Assembly: GCA_964523165.1 (NCBI GenBank)
Contig: CAZFXZ010000001.1
Coordinates: forward strand, 1-49,237
From: CAZFXZ01 sp964523165
GTDB lineage: Bacteria > Patescibacteriota > Patescibacteriia > JACRDY01
Direction of reading: 5' to 3'
DNA length: 49,237 nucleotides
This document shows positions 23,694-29,866 of the stretch, in pieces (positions within the stretch are counted from its first letter, which is position 1; every line of letters begins with the position of its first letter). Under the pieces are notes generated by a model. That model was not told the origin of the DNA. It saw nothing but the letters and a program-made list of their open reading frames with translations, and did no database searches. The position numbers were made by a program, and so were the translations under genes.

Positions 23694-24338
23694 CTAAAGT
23701 TGTTGAATAATTTTAGCTACACGCTCTCCAAGCAACTTATGATCTTTGGCGGCCAAATGATAGCCATCAGTATTTTCTAAACTTATAAAATCAGCCGAGT
23801 TTAAATACAGACAATCAAATTTTGAGGCCATCTCCCGATATAGTGGCTCCAGCTCATGAGAAGTGGCGACGGCATTTTTCATTCTAACGTCTAGCTCGCG
23901 GTTTTGAGGTTTGACGACAAAAGGTGGGTAGATAACTAAAATTTGTGGTTGTTGACCATCAGCACCGACTGTTTCTTTTTGTATAAATTCTATGGTTTGT
24001 TGGAGGTGTCCGGCGATATCAACGGCCGACAATTCATACCTAACCTTCATGTCATTGGTCCCCAGCATGATAATAATAATATCTATCGGATCATTAGTTT
24101 CGAGGATAGATTTTAAATGAGTGATACCCGTGCGGTGTGGTTTATCGGGATCAACAGCCACCAATGTTCGGCCACACAATCCTTCATTTACCACCTCATA
24201 GTCTGGACCTAAAATATTTTGCAGCACACCCACCCAGCGGACATCGGCCGGATAGCGGTCGTTTGATAATGGGACGGCGCCCCAAGTGTTGGAATCGCCA
24301 TAACAGACAACTGTTTTGGCCCGAGGGTTGGTATTCAT
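23694..24338 (-). CDS. SGNH/GDSL-family hydrolase
   Basis: 214 residues from MNTNPRAKTVV. All four SGNH blocks are visible: CYGDSNTWGA (catalytic Ser), EGLCGRT (Gly), MLGTNDMK (Asn) and DGYHLAAKDH (Asp/His). There is no signal peptide, so it is probably a cytosolic esterase/lipase or acyl-hydrolase. The substrate is unknown. A start at 24362 is possible in frame, but a consensus TATAAT sits between the two ATGs, so 24338 is preferred. It points toward greA and is divergent from the tRNA-Trp/rpmG/tRNA-Thr unit only across a terminator. Confidence 0.85.
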   Translation of the reverse strand: MNTNPRAKTVVCYGDSNTWGAVPLSNDRYPADVRWVGVLQNILGPDYEVVNEGLCGRTLVAVDPDKPHRTGITHLKSILETNDPIDIIIIMLGTNDMKVRYELSAVDIAGHLQQTIEFIQKETVGADGQQPQILVIYPPFVVKPQNRELDVRMKNAVATSHELEPLYREMASKFDCLYLNSADFISLENTDGYHLAAKDHKLLGERVAKIIQQL

Positions 24339-24345
24339 AGTTGTG

Positions 24346-24351
24346 ATTATA
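24346..24351 (-). promoter_or_regulatory. Extended -10 promoter of the SGNH hydrolase gene
   Basis: TGCTATAAT on the minus strand, a perfect -10 with the TGn extension and no good -35. The ATG is 7 nt downstream. Confidence 0.65.
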
Positions 24352-24375
24352 GCATGAAACATCGCCGACTAAAAC

Positions 24376-24410
24376 ATAAAACACCTAGCCCTAACGGGCA
24401 GGTGTTTTAT
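24376..24410 (-). terminator. Terminator of the tRNA-Thr/rpmG/tRNA-Trp operon
   Basis: An 11-bp stem ATAAAACACCT (24376-24386) / AGGTGTTTTAT (24400-24410), topped by GCCC/GGGC, directly adjoins the CCA end of tRNA-Trp. Confidence 0.75.
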
Positions 24411-24483
24411 GGCAGGGGTGGTAGGAATCGAACCCACGCTAGCGGTTTTGGAGACCGCTGTACTACCACTATACGACACCCCC
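24410..24483 (-). tRNA. tRNA-Trp (CCA anticodon)
   Basis: Acceptor GGGGGTG/CACCCCT (first pair G-U), anticodon stem GCGGT/ACCGC with loop CTCCAAA (anticodon CCA), T-arm GTGGG/CCTAC with TTCGATT, discriminator G, and 3' CCA encoded (24410-24412). Confidence 0.93.
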
Positions 24484-24493
24484 TCAAGGCAAA

Positions 24494-24510
24494 GGCCGCG
24501 ATACGCGGCC
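24494..24510 (-). other. Hairpin between rpmG and tRNA-Trp
   Basis: Perfect 7-bp stem GGCCGCG/CGCGGCC with 3-nt loop, followed on the minus strand by only TTT. It is a likely processing or partial termination site that separates the mRNA part from the tRNA. Confidence 0.5.
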
Positions 24511-24519
24511 TAAGTCAGG

Positions 24520-24675
24520 TTACTTGGTTTCTTTGTGTAAAGAATGGGCTTGGCAATGCCGGCAATATTTTTTTCGTTCCAAACGATCTTTAATCGTTTT
24601 TTTATTCTTACGAGAAAAATAGTTGATTTTCTTGCAAGTCATGCATTCCATTTTGATCAAATTGTCTTGTGACAT
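24520..24675 (-). CDS. rpmG: 50S ribosomal protein L33
   Basis: 51 residues, beginning MSQDNLIKMECMTCKK and ending QAHSLHKETK. Two Cys pairs (CMTC and CRHC) form the zinc ribbon of the C+ type of L33. The body YFSRKNKKTIKDRLERKKY is typical of this large-subunit protein. It lies between two tRNA genes in one transcription unit, an arrangement also found around rpmG in other bacteria (for example with tRNA-Trp and secE). No secE follows here. Confidence 0.93.
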   Translation of the reverse strand: MSQDNLIKMECMTCKKINYFSRKNKKTIKDRLERKKYCRHCQAHSLHKETK

Positions 24676-24735
24676 AATGTTAAATTATTTTTTCTGGAGC
24701 CGCCCGTCGGGCTTGAACCGACGACCTACGGTTTA

Positions 24736-24845
24736 CCTGTCCGCCATCGCCTCAGCCGACGGTCGGGTTTGAACCGACGACCTACGGTTTACAAAACCGT
24801 TGCTCTACCAGCTGAGCTACGTCGGCTCAGGCTATGGCAGGCGGG
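24736..24845 (-). repeat. 110-nt insertion: inverted-repeat arms around an inner tRNA-Thr
   Basis: Arms of 19 nt (24827-24845) and 18 nt (24736-24753) flank the inner tRNA and continue into its acceptor stem. Over 26 positions (arm plus 7-bp acceptor) 21 are Watson-Crick pairs and one is G-U. The arms resemble the short GC-rich palindromic (REP/MITE-like) repeats of Patescibacteria genomes, by recollection only. The junction in the outer tRNA is ambiguous by one G (after U34 or G35). Confidence 0.75.
24754..24826 (-). tRNA. Inner tRNA-Thr (UGU) nested in the outer gene
   Basis: Complete 73-nt body: acceptor GCCGACG/CGTCGGC, D-stem GCTC/GAGC, anticodon stem ACGGT/ACCGT with loop TTTGTAA (anticodon TGT), T-arm GTCGG/CCGAC and discriminator T. 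The 3' CCA is not encoded (GAG follows), unlike the other tRNAs here. All 51 nt from the D-arm to TTCAA are identical to the outer gene. Only the acceptor stem and one T-loop base differ. Confidence 0.9.
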
Positions 24846-24891
24846 CAAAACCGTTGCTCTACCAGCTGAGCTAGGGCGGCCCAGTGCGCTT

Positions 24892-24920
24892 AGTCTACTC
24901 AAACCAGCAGAGATTGTCAA
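24892..24920 (-). promoter_or_regulatory. Promoter of the tRNA-Thr/rpmG/tRNA-Trp operon
   Basis: TTGACA (24915-24920), 17-nt spacer, TAGACT (24892-24897) on the minus strand. The predicted start is about 5 nt before the outer tRNA-Thr. Confidence 0.7.
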
Positions 24921-24925
24921 GATGA

Positions 24926-25918
24926 TTAAGATGAGCGTTTTTGCGACCAAGCTCGCCAAGTCACCAATAACGGACTGGCGATAAAGATGGAAGAATAAGC
25001 CCCCAAAGCGATGCCGACGATCAATAAGGCCACAAACTCTCTGACGCTGCTACCGCCAAAAATCAAAATGGCGATTAATGACAATAACGTGGTCATGGTG
25101 GTGTTGATTGACCTCGCGATCGTTTCATTTAAAGACTGATTAACGGTTGCCTCAAAATCGCCCTGATAGCGATGAAGATTTTCGCGGACGCGGTCAAAAA
25201 TAATAATCGTATCGTTAACCGAGTAGCCAAAAATAGTTAACAAGGCGGCAATAAATGGCGTATTGGCTTCAAAACCAAAGAAATAACAAAAGACCATGAA
25301 AAATCCAACCGAAATAATAACGTCGTGAAATAGGGCCAAAACGGCAATCACGCCGTATTTCCAGGACGGCACTGGTTTGCCAACCTTACGAAAAGCCCAA
25401 GCGATATAAGCAATAATGGCCACCACTACCAAAACCAAAGCCCAAGTAGCTTTTTGACGCAATTCAGCTCCAACGGTGGGACCAACGGCATCAAAACGTT
25501 CTTGACGAATATCCGGCACATTTTCTTGAGCGGCCGTTGTACCAGTAACTACAATGCCGCTATTTTGCGCATCAACAGTTTGTGGCGTGATGTCAACTTT
25601 TTTGGCGGCTGAATATTTTTCTTGTAAAATCTGCCAAACAGCTTGGTGACTGGCTTCATCGACTTCTTTAAAACGCAAAATAAATCCATCATCACCGGCG
25701 GCTTGAATGGTGGTCAGCTCGACATTAGAGGCGGCGACAATGTTTTTAACTTCTTCTTGGCTAGGTCGAGGCTGATTGATAAAAGTCACTTCCAATAAAC
25801 TACCACCGGTGAAGTCCACACCCAACTTTAAACCACCCAACAACAACATCACCACCGAAGCGATGATTAGCAGACCGGAAATGATATAAAAATATTTGCG
25901 CTGACCAATGATATTCAT
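24926..25918 (-). CDS. secF: Protein translocase subunit SecF
   Basis: 330 residues with six membrane segments and one periplasm-side domain (about residues 35-150). RND-type motifs are LGVDFTGGSLLEV at the N-terminus, ALFHDVIISVGFF, FGYSVNDTIIIFDRVREN and NETIARSINTTMTTLL. With SecD it uses the proton gradient to help pull exported proteins through SecYEG. It begins 4 nt after the secD stop and is cotranscribed. Length and motif order are normal. A 20-residue Ala/Val/Thr-rich extension lies in the outer domain. Confidence 0.97.
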   Translation of the reverse strand: MNIIGQRKYFYIISGLLIIASVVMLLLGGLKLGVDFTGGSLLEVTFINQPRPSQEEVKNIVAASNVELTTIQAAGDDGFILRFKEVDEASHQAVWQILQEKYSAAKKVDITPQTVDAQNSGIVVTGTTAAQENVPDIRQERFDAVGPTVGAELRQKATWALVLVVVAIIAYIAWAFRKVGKPVPSWKYGVIAVLALFHDVIISVGFFMVFCYFFGFEANTPFIAALLTIFGYSVNDTIIIFDRVRENLHRYQGDFEATVNQSLNETIARSINTTMTTLLSLIAILIFGGSSVREFVALLIVGIALGAYSSIFIASPLLVTWRAWSQKRSS

Positions 25919-25922
25919 AAAA

Positions 25923-27641
25923 TTATTTTTCTACAGACAAGTCTCGAGACGGACGACCCCAAACAAAACGCCAGCTTTCGGTACGTGGAGTCATGATAGA
26001 TTTAAGTAAACCGCGAGTCATGGTAATGGCCGTAAACAGTGAAACCAAAATACCAACCGTTAGTGTCAAAGCGAAACCCTTGATCAAACTAGTCGTAAAG
26101 CCAAACAAAATGGCACAGGTCAATAAGGTTGAAACGTTACCATCGCGAATCGACAGCCAGGCTCGTTTGAAGCCTTCGTCAATGGCCGCCGGCAACGGTC
26201 GACCGTCGCGCAATTCTTCTTTCATGCGAGCAAAAATCAAAACGTTGGCGTCAACGGCAATACCCAGCGAGAAAATAAATCCGGCGATCCCAGCCAAAGT
26301 CAAAGTAAAGCCCAACAGTTTAAACAAGGCCAAAACCAAAACACAGTAAACAAGTAAAGATACAACAGCCAAGGCGCCAGGTAAACGATAATACAAGATC
26401 ATAAACAAGCCAACGGCGATCAAACCGACCAAACCGGCGACTAAACTTTTGTTTAAACTATCCGAGCCTAAAGTCGCACCAATGGTTTTTTGTGACAATA
26501 AGTTAATCGGCACCGGCAAAGCTCCGGCATTTAAACGTTGAGCTAAAGTTTTAGCTTCGGCCACGCTAAAATCACCACTGATCACAGCTTGACCACCGGT
26601 AATTTTTTCATTGACTCGAGGTACGGAAATAGCTTGACCATCCAAAAAAATGGCCACGGCTTTACCAACATTACGGCCGGTAATTTCCGCAAACAAATCA
26701 GCCCCTTCTTTATCAAAGTTTAAACTGACCGTCGGCAAGCCGGAATTGGGATCAAATTGAACCTGCGCTGTTTCTAAATGTTGACCATTAAGACCAGTGT
26801 AAGACCAATCTTGTGCGGCTTGATAATCAGCGGCACTAACGATAGGAAATAAAATATGACGAGATTTGACTTCCAAATTTTCACCCTGACCACGTTGGTC
26901 TTCTTTGTAAATAATGTGATAACCAAATTGACTCTGGACGAGCTGTGGACTGATTTGCCCAACCGACAGATCATCAAAAATCGCTTTTTCAAATTCTGGC
27001 ACAAACACCCCGCGCTTAACCCAACCCAAATCGCCACCATTAGCGGCCGATGAATCTTGTGAATATTGTTTGGCTAATTCGGCAAACTTATCAACCGACG
27101 AATTTAAAGCTTGGGTCAAAACTTGTTGAGCTTGGGCTTTGGTCTCATTATTTTTTTTATTAATTTCGGCGGTTTGATCAGCCGTCAAAGGTTGCGGTGC
27201 TGAAGGTTCTTTAAATTCCAAAAGTGGTGTTTCACCAATCATGGTGATGGCTTGCTCAACATCAGAAACACCGGCCAGCTCAACCATGATCTGATAACCG
27301 GCTTCACTCTTGCTGACTTGGACAACAGGCTCAGCCACGCCAAAAGCGTTGACGCGACGTTCAATGACGTCACGCACGCCCTCGACAGCCGCCTTGACTT
27401 CCCCGCTCGGCACGGCTGAAGTGTCGGCCTGATAAACCAAATGCGTGCCACCCAACAGATCAAGGCCTAGATTAAATTTTTTACTATCGGGAAAATGCCC
27501 AAGATTTAAACCGGTTTTAGTTTGGATGAAATCAGCCGGGCGATTGTAGGCTGGTGGATAAACAAAAAAGCCAGCCACGATTGCCAAAATAAAGACGGCG
27601 GTGACGGCTAGGCGAATTTTGCTACGTTGAGATAGTTTCAT
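25923..27641 (-). CDS. secD: Protein translocase subunit SecD with an inserted parvulin (PPIase) domain
   Basis: 572 residues from MKLSQRSK at 27641. A longer frame to 27695 would run through the promoter. The SecD parts are FNLGLDLLGGTHLVY (about 56-70), ERRVNAFGVAEPVVQV, and the C-terminal six-helix RND domain with FSLGIAVDANVLIFARMKEE and DGNVSTLLTCAI. Between the two halves of the outer domain (about residues 160-265) lies a rotamase module: FAELAKQYSQDSSAANGGDLGW, VPEFEKAIF, GQISPQLVQSQFGYHIIY, then VKSRHILFP. The parvulin strand SRHIL follows the rest of the domain instead of leading it, as if circularly permuted. The module probably helps proline isomerisation of emerging proteins. Confidence 0.95.
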   Translation of the reverse strand: MKLSQRSKIRLAVTAVFILAIVAGFFVYPPAYNRPADFIQTKTGLNLGHFPDSKKFNLGLDLLGGTHLVYQADTSAVPSGEVKAAVEGVRDVIERRVNAFGVAEPVVQVSKSEAGYQIMVELAGVSDVEQAITMIGETPLLEFKEPSAPQPLTADQTAEINKKNNETKAQAQQVLTQALNSSVDKFAELAKQYSQDSSAANGGDLGWVKRGVFVPEFEKAIFDDLSVGQISPQLVQSQFGYHIIYKEDQRGQGENLEVKSRHILFPIVSAADYQAAQDWSYTGLNGQHLETAQVQFDPNSGLPTVSLNFDKEGADLFAEITGRNVGKAVAIFLDGQAISVPRVNEKITGGQAVISGDFSVAEAKTLAQRLNAGALPVPINLLSQKTIGATLGSDSLNKSLVAGLVGLIAVGLFMILYYRLPGALAVVSLLVYCVLVLALFKLLGFTLTLAGIAGFIFSLGIAVDANVLIFARMKEELRDGRPLPAAIDEGFKRAWLSIRDGNVSTLLTCAILFGFTTSLIKGFALTLTVGILVSLFTAITMTRGLLKSIMTPRTESWRFVWGRPSRDLSVEK

Positions 27642-27654
27642 AAATAACGGCTGT

Positions 27655-27683
27655 ATTTTATAGGAAATATGAAAAAAATGCAA
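27655..27683 (-). promoter_or_regulatory. Promoter of secDF
   Basis: TTGCAT (27678-27683), 17-nt spacer, TAAAAT (27655-27660) on the minus strand; ATG 13 nt downstream. Confidence 0.5.
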
Positions 27684-27746
27684 TAAGTTATACACTTGAT
27701 TTTATCTTCAAAATTAAGCCTAATAAAAACAGTTTACTGGTACATC

Positions 27747-28232
27747 TTAACGAAAATCCACCTGATCGGTATCGGCCGAAAAAACAAATGGATCTAACCC
27801 CAAAGAGTAAAGCTGTTGAACTTTAATAAACTCCGCTTCAATGCCAACATGTTGGAGCGAACGCAGTTCCTCGAGATTTACCCAGACAAAATCAGTGAAA
27901 TCATTTTTATCTAAAACAATCTTAGTCGGATCGGCTACACGACAAAGGAAGGATAATGACTTGGAAGTTTGACCATCTGGTCGACCAATGGCTTTTTCTT
28001 TAATTAAAATTATTCCCGGCAAAATATCTAAACCACACTCTTCTTTAACTTCTTTGATTAGGGTTTGAAAAAGTGTGTCATTATTTTCGGCCTTACCGCC
28101 CGGAAAAGTATAATAGCCAGGATAAACTTTTTCATCATCCCGACGCTTGAGCAACAAAATCCGGCCATCGTCACGACAAATGACGGCCACTGGCGTAACC
28201 AAGTGTAATTTAATTGGCTGGTTTGAAGACAT
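27747..28232 (-). CDS. Nudix hydrolase
   Basis: 161 residues. The Nudix box reads GKAENNDTLFQTLIKEVKEE followed by CGL. The spacing is canonical, but the first Glu is Asp and the Arg of REUXEE is Lys; the two metal-binding Glu residues remain. The flanks ILLLKRRDDEKVYPGYYTFPGG and LSFLCRV are typical. It should cleave a nucleoside diphosphate linked to another group. The substrate is unknown. It is the last of four genes (three Nudix, one CYTH) and lies 1 nt after the CYTH gene. Confidence 0.85.
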   Translation of the reverse strand: MSSNQPIKLHLVTPVAVICRDDGRILLLKRRDDEKVYPGYYTFPGGKAENNDTLFQTLIKEVKEECGLDILPGIILIKEKAIGRPDGQTSKSLSFLCRVADPTKIVLDKNDFTDFVWVNLEELRSLQHVGIEAEFIKVQQLYSLGLDPFVFSADTDQVDFR

Positions 28233-28233
28233 A

Positions 28234-28806
28234 TTATCTTTTTATTAAACCTCGATCAAAAGTTAACCGCTGATAATCGGCCACGTCTATGCCCAAAGCC
28301 TTATAAATTTGATTGGTTGAAAATATTTTTTTGTCAGCCGGATCAAGGCCCAATGCAACAATGGCTTGATCAACCGCCGCCCACGATGGCCCTTCGATTT
28401 CCAAATACGGTTCTAGGCCGGGATAAATATCAATGTCAAATTCGACGCCGTCTTTAGTCCAACGCCGACGCTTATTTTCAGCATAATGTTTTTCGACAAA
28501 ACCAAGCTTTAAAATCAGTTCGGCAGTTTTGTCAAAATCATCTACCACCACCTCGACCTCTTCCATACCACTATCATTGCCGCCATTTTTATCGACGCCC
28601 AAACGTTTTTTGAAACTCAGAGTGATTTTTTCACCTTCATCACGCAGGCGCAGCCAAGAATGATCTTTGTCCAAACGCCAATCGGGGTAATCAAACACTC
28701 GCCGACGATAAAAATACTCCCCGACTTTACTTGCCCCAATTTCTGATAACTTCTTTTCTAATTGGGCGATATCGACGTTTAAAAATTTTACTTCAATTTC
28801 TTCCAT
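28234..28806 (-). CDS. CYTH-domain protein (class IV adenylate cyclase / triphosphatase family)
   Basis: 190 residues. The N-terminal EIEVKF is the ExExK signature that binds metal and the triphosphate. It is followed by charged strands of the tunnel fold: YFYRRRVFDYPDWRLDKDHSWLRLRDEG, ITLSFKKR, MEEVEVVVDD, YAENKRRRWTKDGVEFDIDIYPGLEPYLEIEG. The fold hydrolyses triphosphates (thiamine triphosphate, inorganic triphosphate) or makes cAMP (CyaB type). The sequence does not decide. It overlaps the upstream Nudix gene by 14 nt, suggesting a shared job in nucleotide or triphosphate clean-up. Confidence 0.85.
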   Translation of the reverse strand: MEEIEVKFLNVDIAQLEKKLSEIGASKVGEYFYRRRVFDYPDWRLDKDHSWLRLRDEGEKITLSFKKRLGVDKNGGNDSGMEEVEVVVDDFDKTAELILKLGFVEKHYAENKRRRWTKDGVEFDIDIYPGLEPYLEIEGPSWAAVDQAIVALGLDPADKKIFSTNQIYKALGIDVADYQRLTFDRGLIKR

Positions 28807-29266
28807 ACTTATCAGCTAAAAACTTTTTAACCAACGGCACTTCTAGAGAAATTTGTGAGTGCAATGGTTGTGGTAAATTATCCAGATCAAACCAAGCGAT
28901 TTCTTCAGCCTTGTCAGGCTCATTGTTGACCACTTTTTGACGATCAACCAAGACCCAGTGTAAATTTTTGACCCAGTGGGTTTTTTGGCCATTGTGTTCA
29001 CGCAAGACGTTGGCGCTATAGATATATTCAATTTCCAGAGGCTCGGTGCCATATTCTTCCAAAACTTCACGGCGGACAGCTTGTTCAAATGTTTCACCAA
29101 ATTCCATCGCTCCACCGCCACACTCCCAACAACCTTGTTCATCACGGCATTTTTGACTACGTTTGAGCATCAAAACCTGCCCCCGACCATCGTGGCACCA
29201 AAAAACGCAATTTACTCCGATATAATCAATCCCCCGTCGCAAATCTTGGTCATGACTATTTGACAT
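28793..29266 (-). CDS. Nudix hydrolase
   Basis: 157 residues with a fully canonical Nudix box: GAMEFGETFEQAVRREVLEE followed by YGT (about residues 53-75). Preceding strands VNCVFWCHDGRGQVLMLKRSQKCRDEQGCWECGG and the following IYSANVLREHNGQKTHWVKNLHWVLV fit a substrate pocket of the MutT/ADP-ribose type. Cysteines at CVFWC and CWEC are unusual for the family. It overlaps the neighbouring genes at both ends (14 nt with CYTH, 11 nt with the next Nudix). Confidence 0.9.
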   Translation of the reverse strand: MSNSHDQDLRRGIDYIGVNCVFWCHDGRGQVLMLKRSQKCRDEQGCWECGGGAMEFGETFEQAVRREVLEEYGTEPLEIEYIYSANVLREHNGQKTHWVKNLHWVLVDRQKVVNNEPDKAEEIAWFDLDNLPQPLHSQISLEVPLVKKFLADKYGRN

Positions 29267-29705
29267 AACTATTTTGAAAATCTTTTATGCCTTGCAACCA
29301 ACCACCTTCAAATTTAATTTCTGGTTTAAAGTTTTTAATATCAACCCATTCATAAAGCTCATGATTTCCACCGAGCTGTATTTCTCCGCTCTGATATTGA
29401 GCTTGATAACCAACGGCAAAAATTCGTCGTGGTTCTTTATGACCGTCTGATAAAATTTCCTGACGCTGATGACGCATAAAAACCACTGGCTGACCCAATT
29501 GATACTTGATTTCGCTGCCTAGTTCTTCAATCATTTTTCGTTCAACAATTTTTTCTAAATTAACATCAAAATCTTGCTGACGTAGTCGCCCACCGGGCAA
29601 ATCCCAACATCCGAATTTGTCTTTGGTAATTAAAAGCTTGTTATTATCATCAATCAAAAAAACTTTTACCGCTATGAAATATAGGTCCTTATTGTTCATA
29701 ATCAT
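29256..29705 (-). CDS. Nudix hydrolase with a divergent box
   Basis: 149 residues; starts at ATG 29705, or at a second in-frame ATG two codons later. The box is stretched: GRLRQQDFDVNLEKIVERKM then IEELGSEI, with two extra residues before R and a Lys in place of the first Glu of REUXEE. The last Glu pair is retained. The N-terminal LYFIAVKVFLIDDNNKLLITKDKFGCWDLPGG is standard. Activity may be altered. It is first of the Nudix/CYTH cluster, and its upstream region contains the palindromic repeat at 29731-29845. Confidence 0.8.
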   Translation of the reverse strand: MIMNNKDLYFIAVKVFLIDDNNKLLITKDKFGCWDLPGGRLRQQDFDVNLEKIVERKMIEELGSEIKYQLGQPVVFMRHQRQEILSDGHKEPRRIFAVGYQAQYQSGEIQLGGNHELYEWVDIKNFKPEIKFEGGWLQGIKDFQNSYVK

Positions 29706-29730
29706 ATTTTATTATTTCCCGCCTTCCGTC

Positions 29731-29845
29731 ACCATTCCGTCATCCCGAGCTTGTCGAGGGATCTATTATATCTATAGCACAAACTTATTTCTTTAGACAA
29801 AATAGATCCCTCCGCCCCGCTTCGCGGGGGTCGGGATGACATGGT
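29731..29845. repeat. MITE/REP-like compound palindrome
   Basis: Outer arms ACCAT (29731-29735) / ATGGT (29841-29845) and GTCATCCCGA (29739-29748) / TCGGGATGAC (29831-29840), inner arms GAGGGATCTATT (29756-29767) / AATAGATCCCTC (29801-29812), plus a small hairpin CCCCGCTTCGCGGGG in the right half. The GTCATCCCGA ends are typical of dispersed intergenic palindromes in many bacteria. Only one copy was found in this window. It fills the 160-nt space between the first Nudix gene and secA. Confidence 0.75.
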
Positions 29846-29866
29846 GGGTGAGAGAGGTTTGACATA

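Larger units (their letters stand above)
24695..24880 (-). tRNA. tRNA-Thr (UGU), interrupted in the anticodon by a 110-nt insertion
   Basis: The outer gene has acceptor GCCGCCC (24874-24880) / GGGCGGC (24699-24705), a normal D-arm, T-arm GTCGG/CCGAC, discriminator T and encoded CCA (24695-24697). The anticodon loop is cut: the 5' half ends ACGGT-TTTG at 24846 and the 3' half resumes TAA-ACCGT at 24735. Joining them gives a perfect 76-nt tRNA with loop TTTGTAA. The insertion itself holds a complete second tRNA-Thr. Without precise removal of 110 nt this gene cannot make a functional tRNA. It could be a broken gene, an unusual split precursor or an assembly chimera. Confidence 0.85.

Noticed and set aside
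24736..24845. Group I intron in tRNA-Thr
   Set aside because: The position (after U34, last base G) would suit one, but 110 nt occupied mostly by a complete tRNA leaves no room for the group I core (P3-P9). No group II domain V was seen either.
29706..29730. Promoter for the Nudix operon (TAAAAT directly before the start)
   Set aside because: The -10-like box abuts the first ATG and no acceptable -35 lies at the right distance, so it is not listed.
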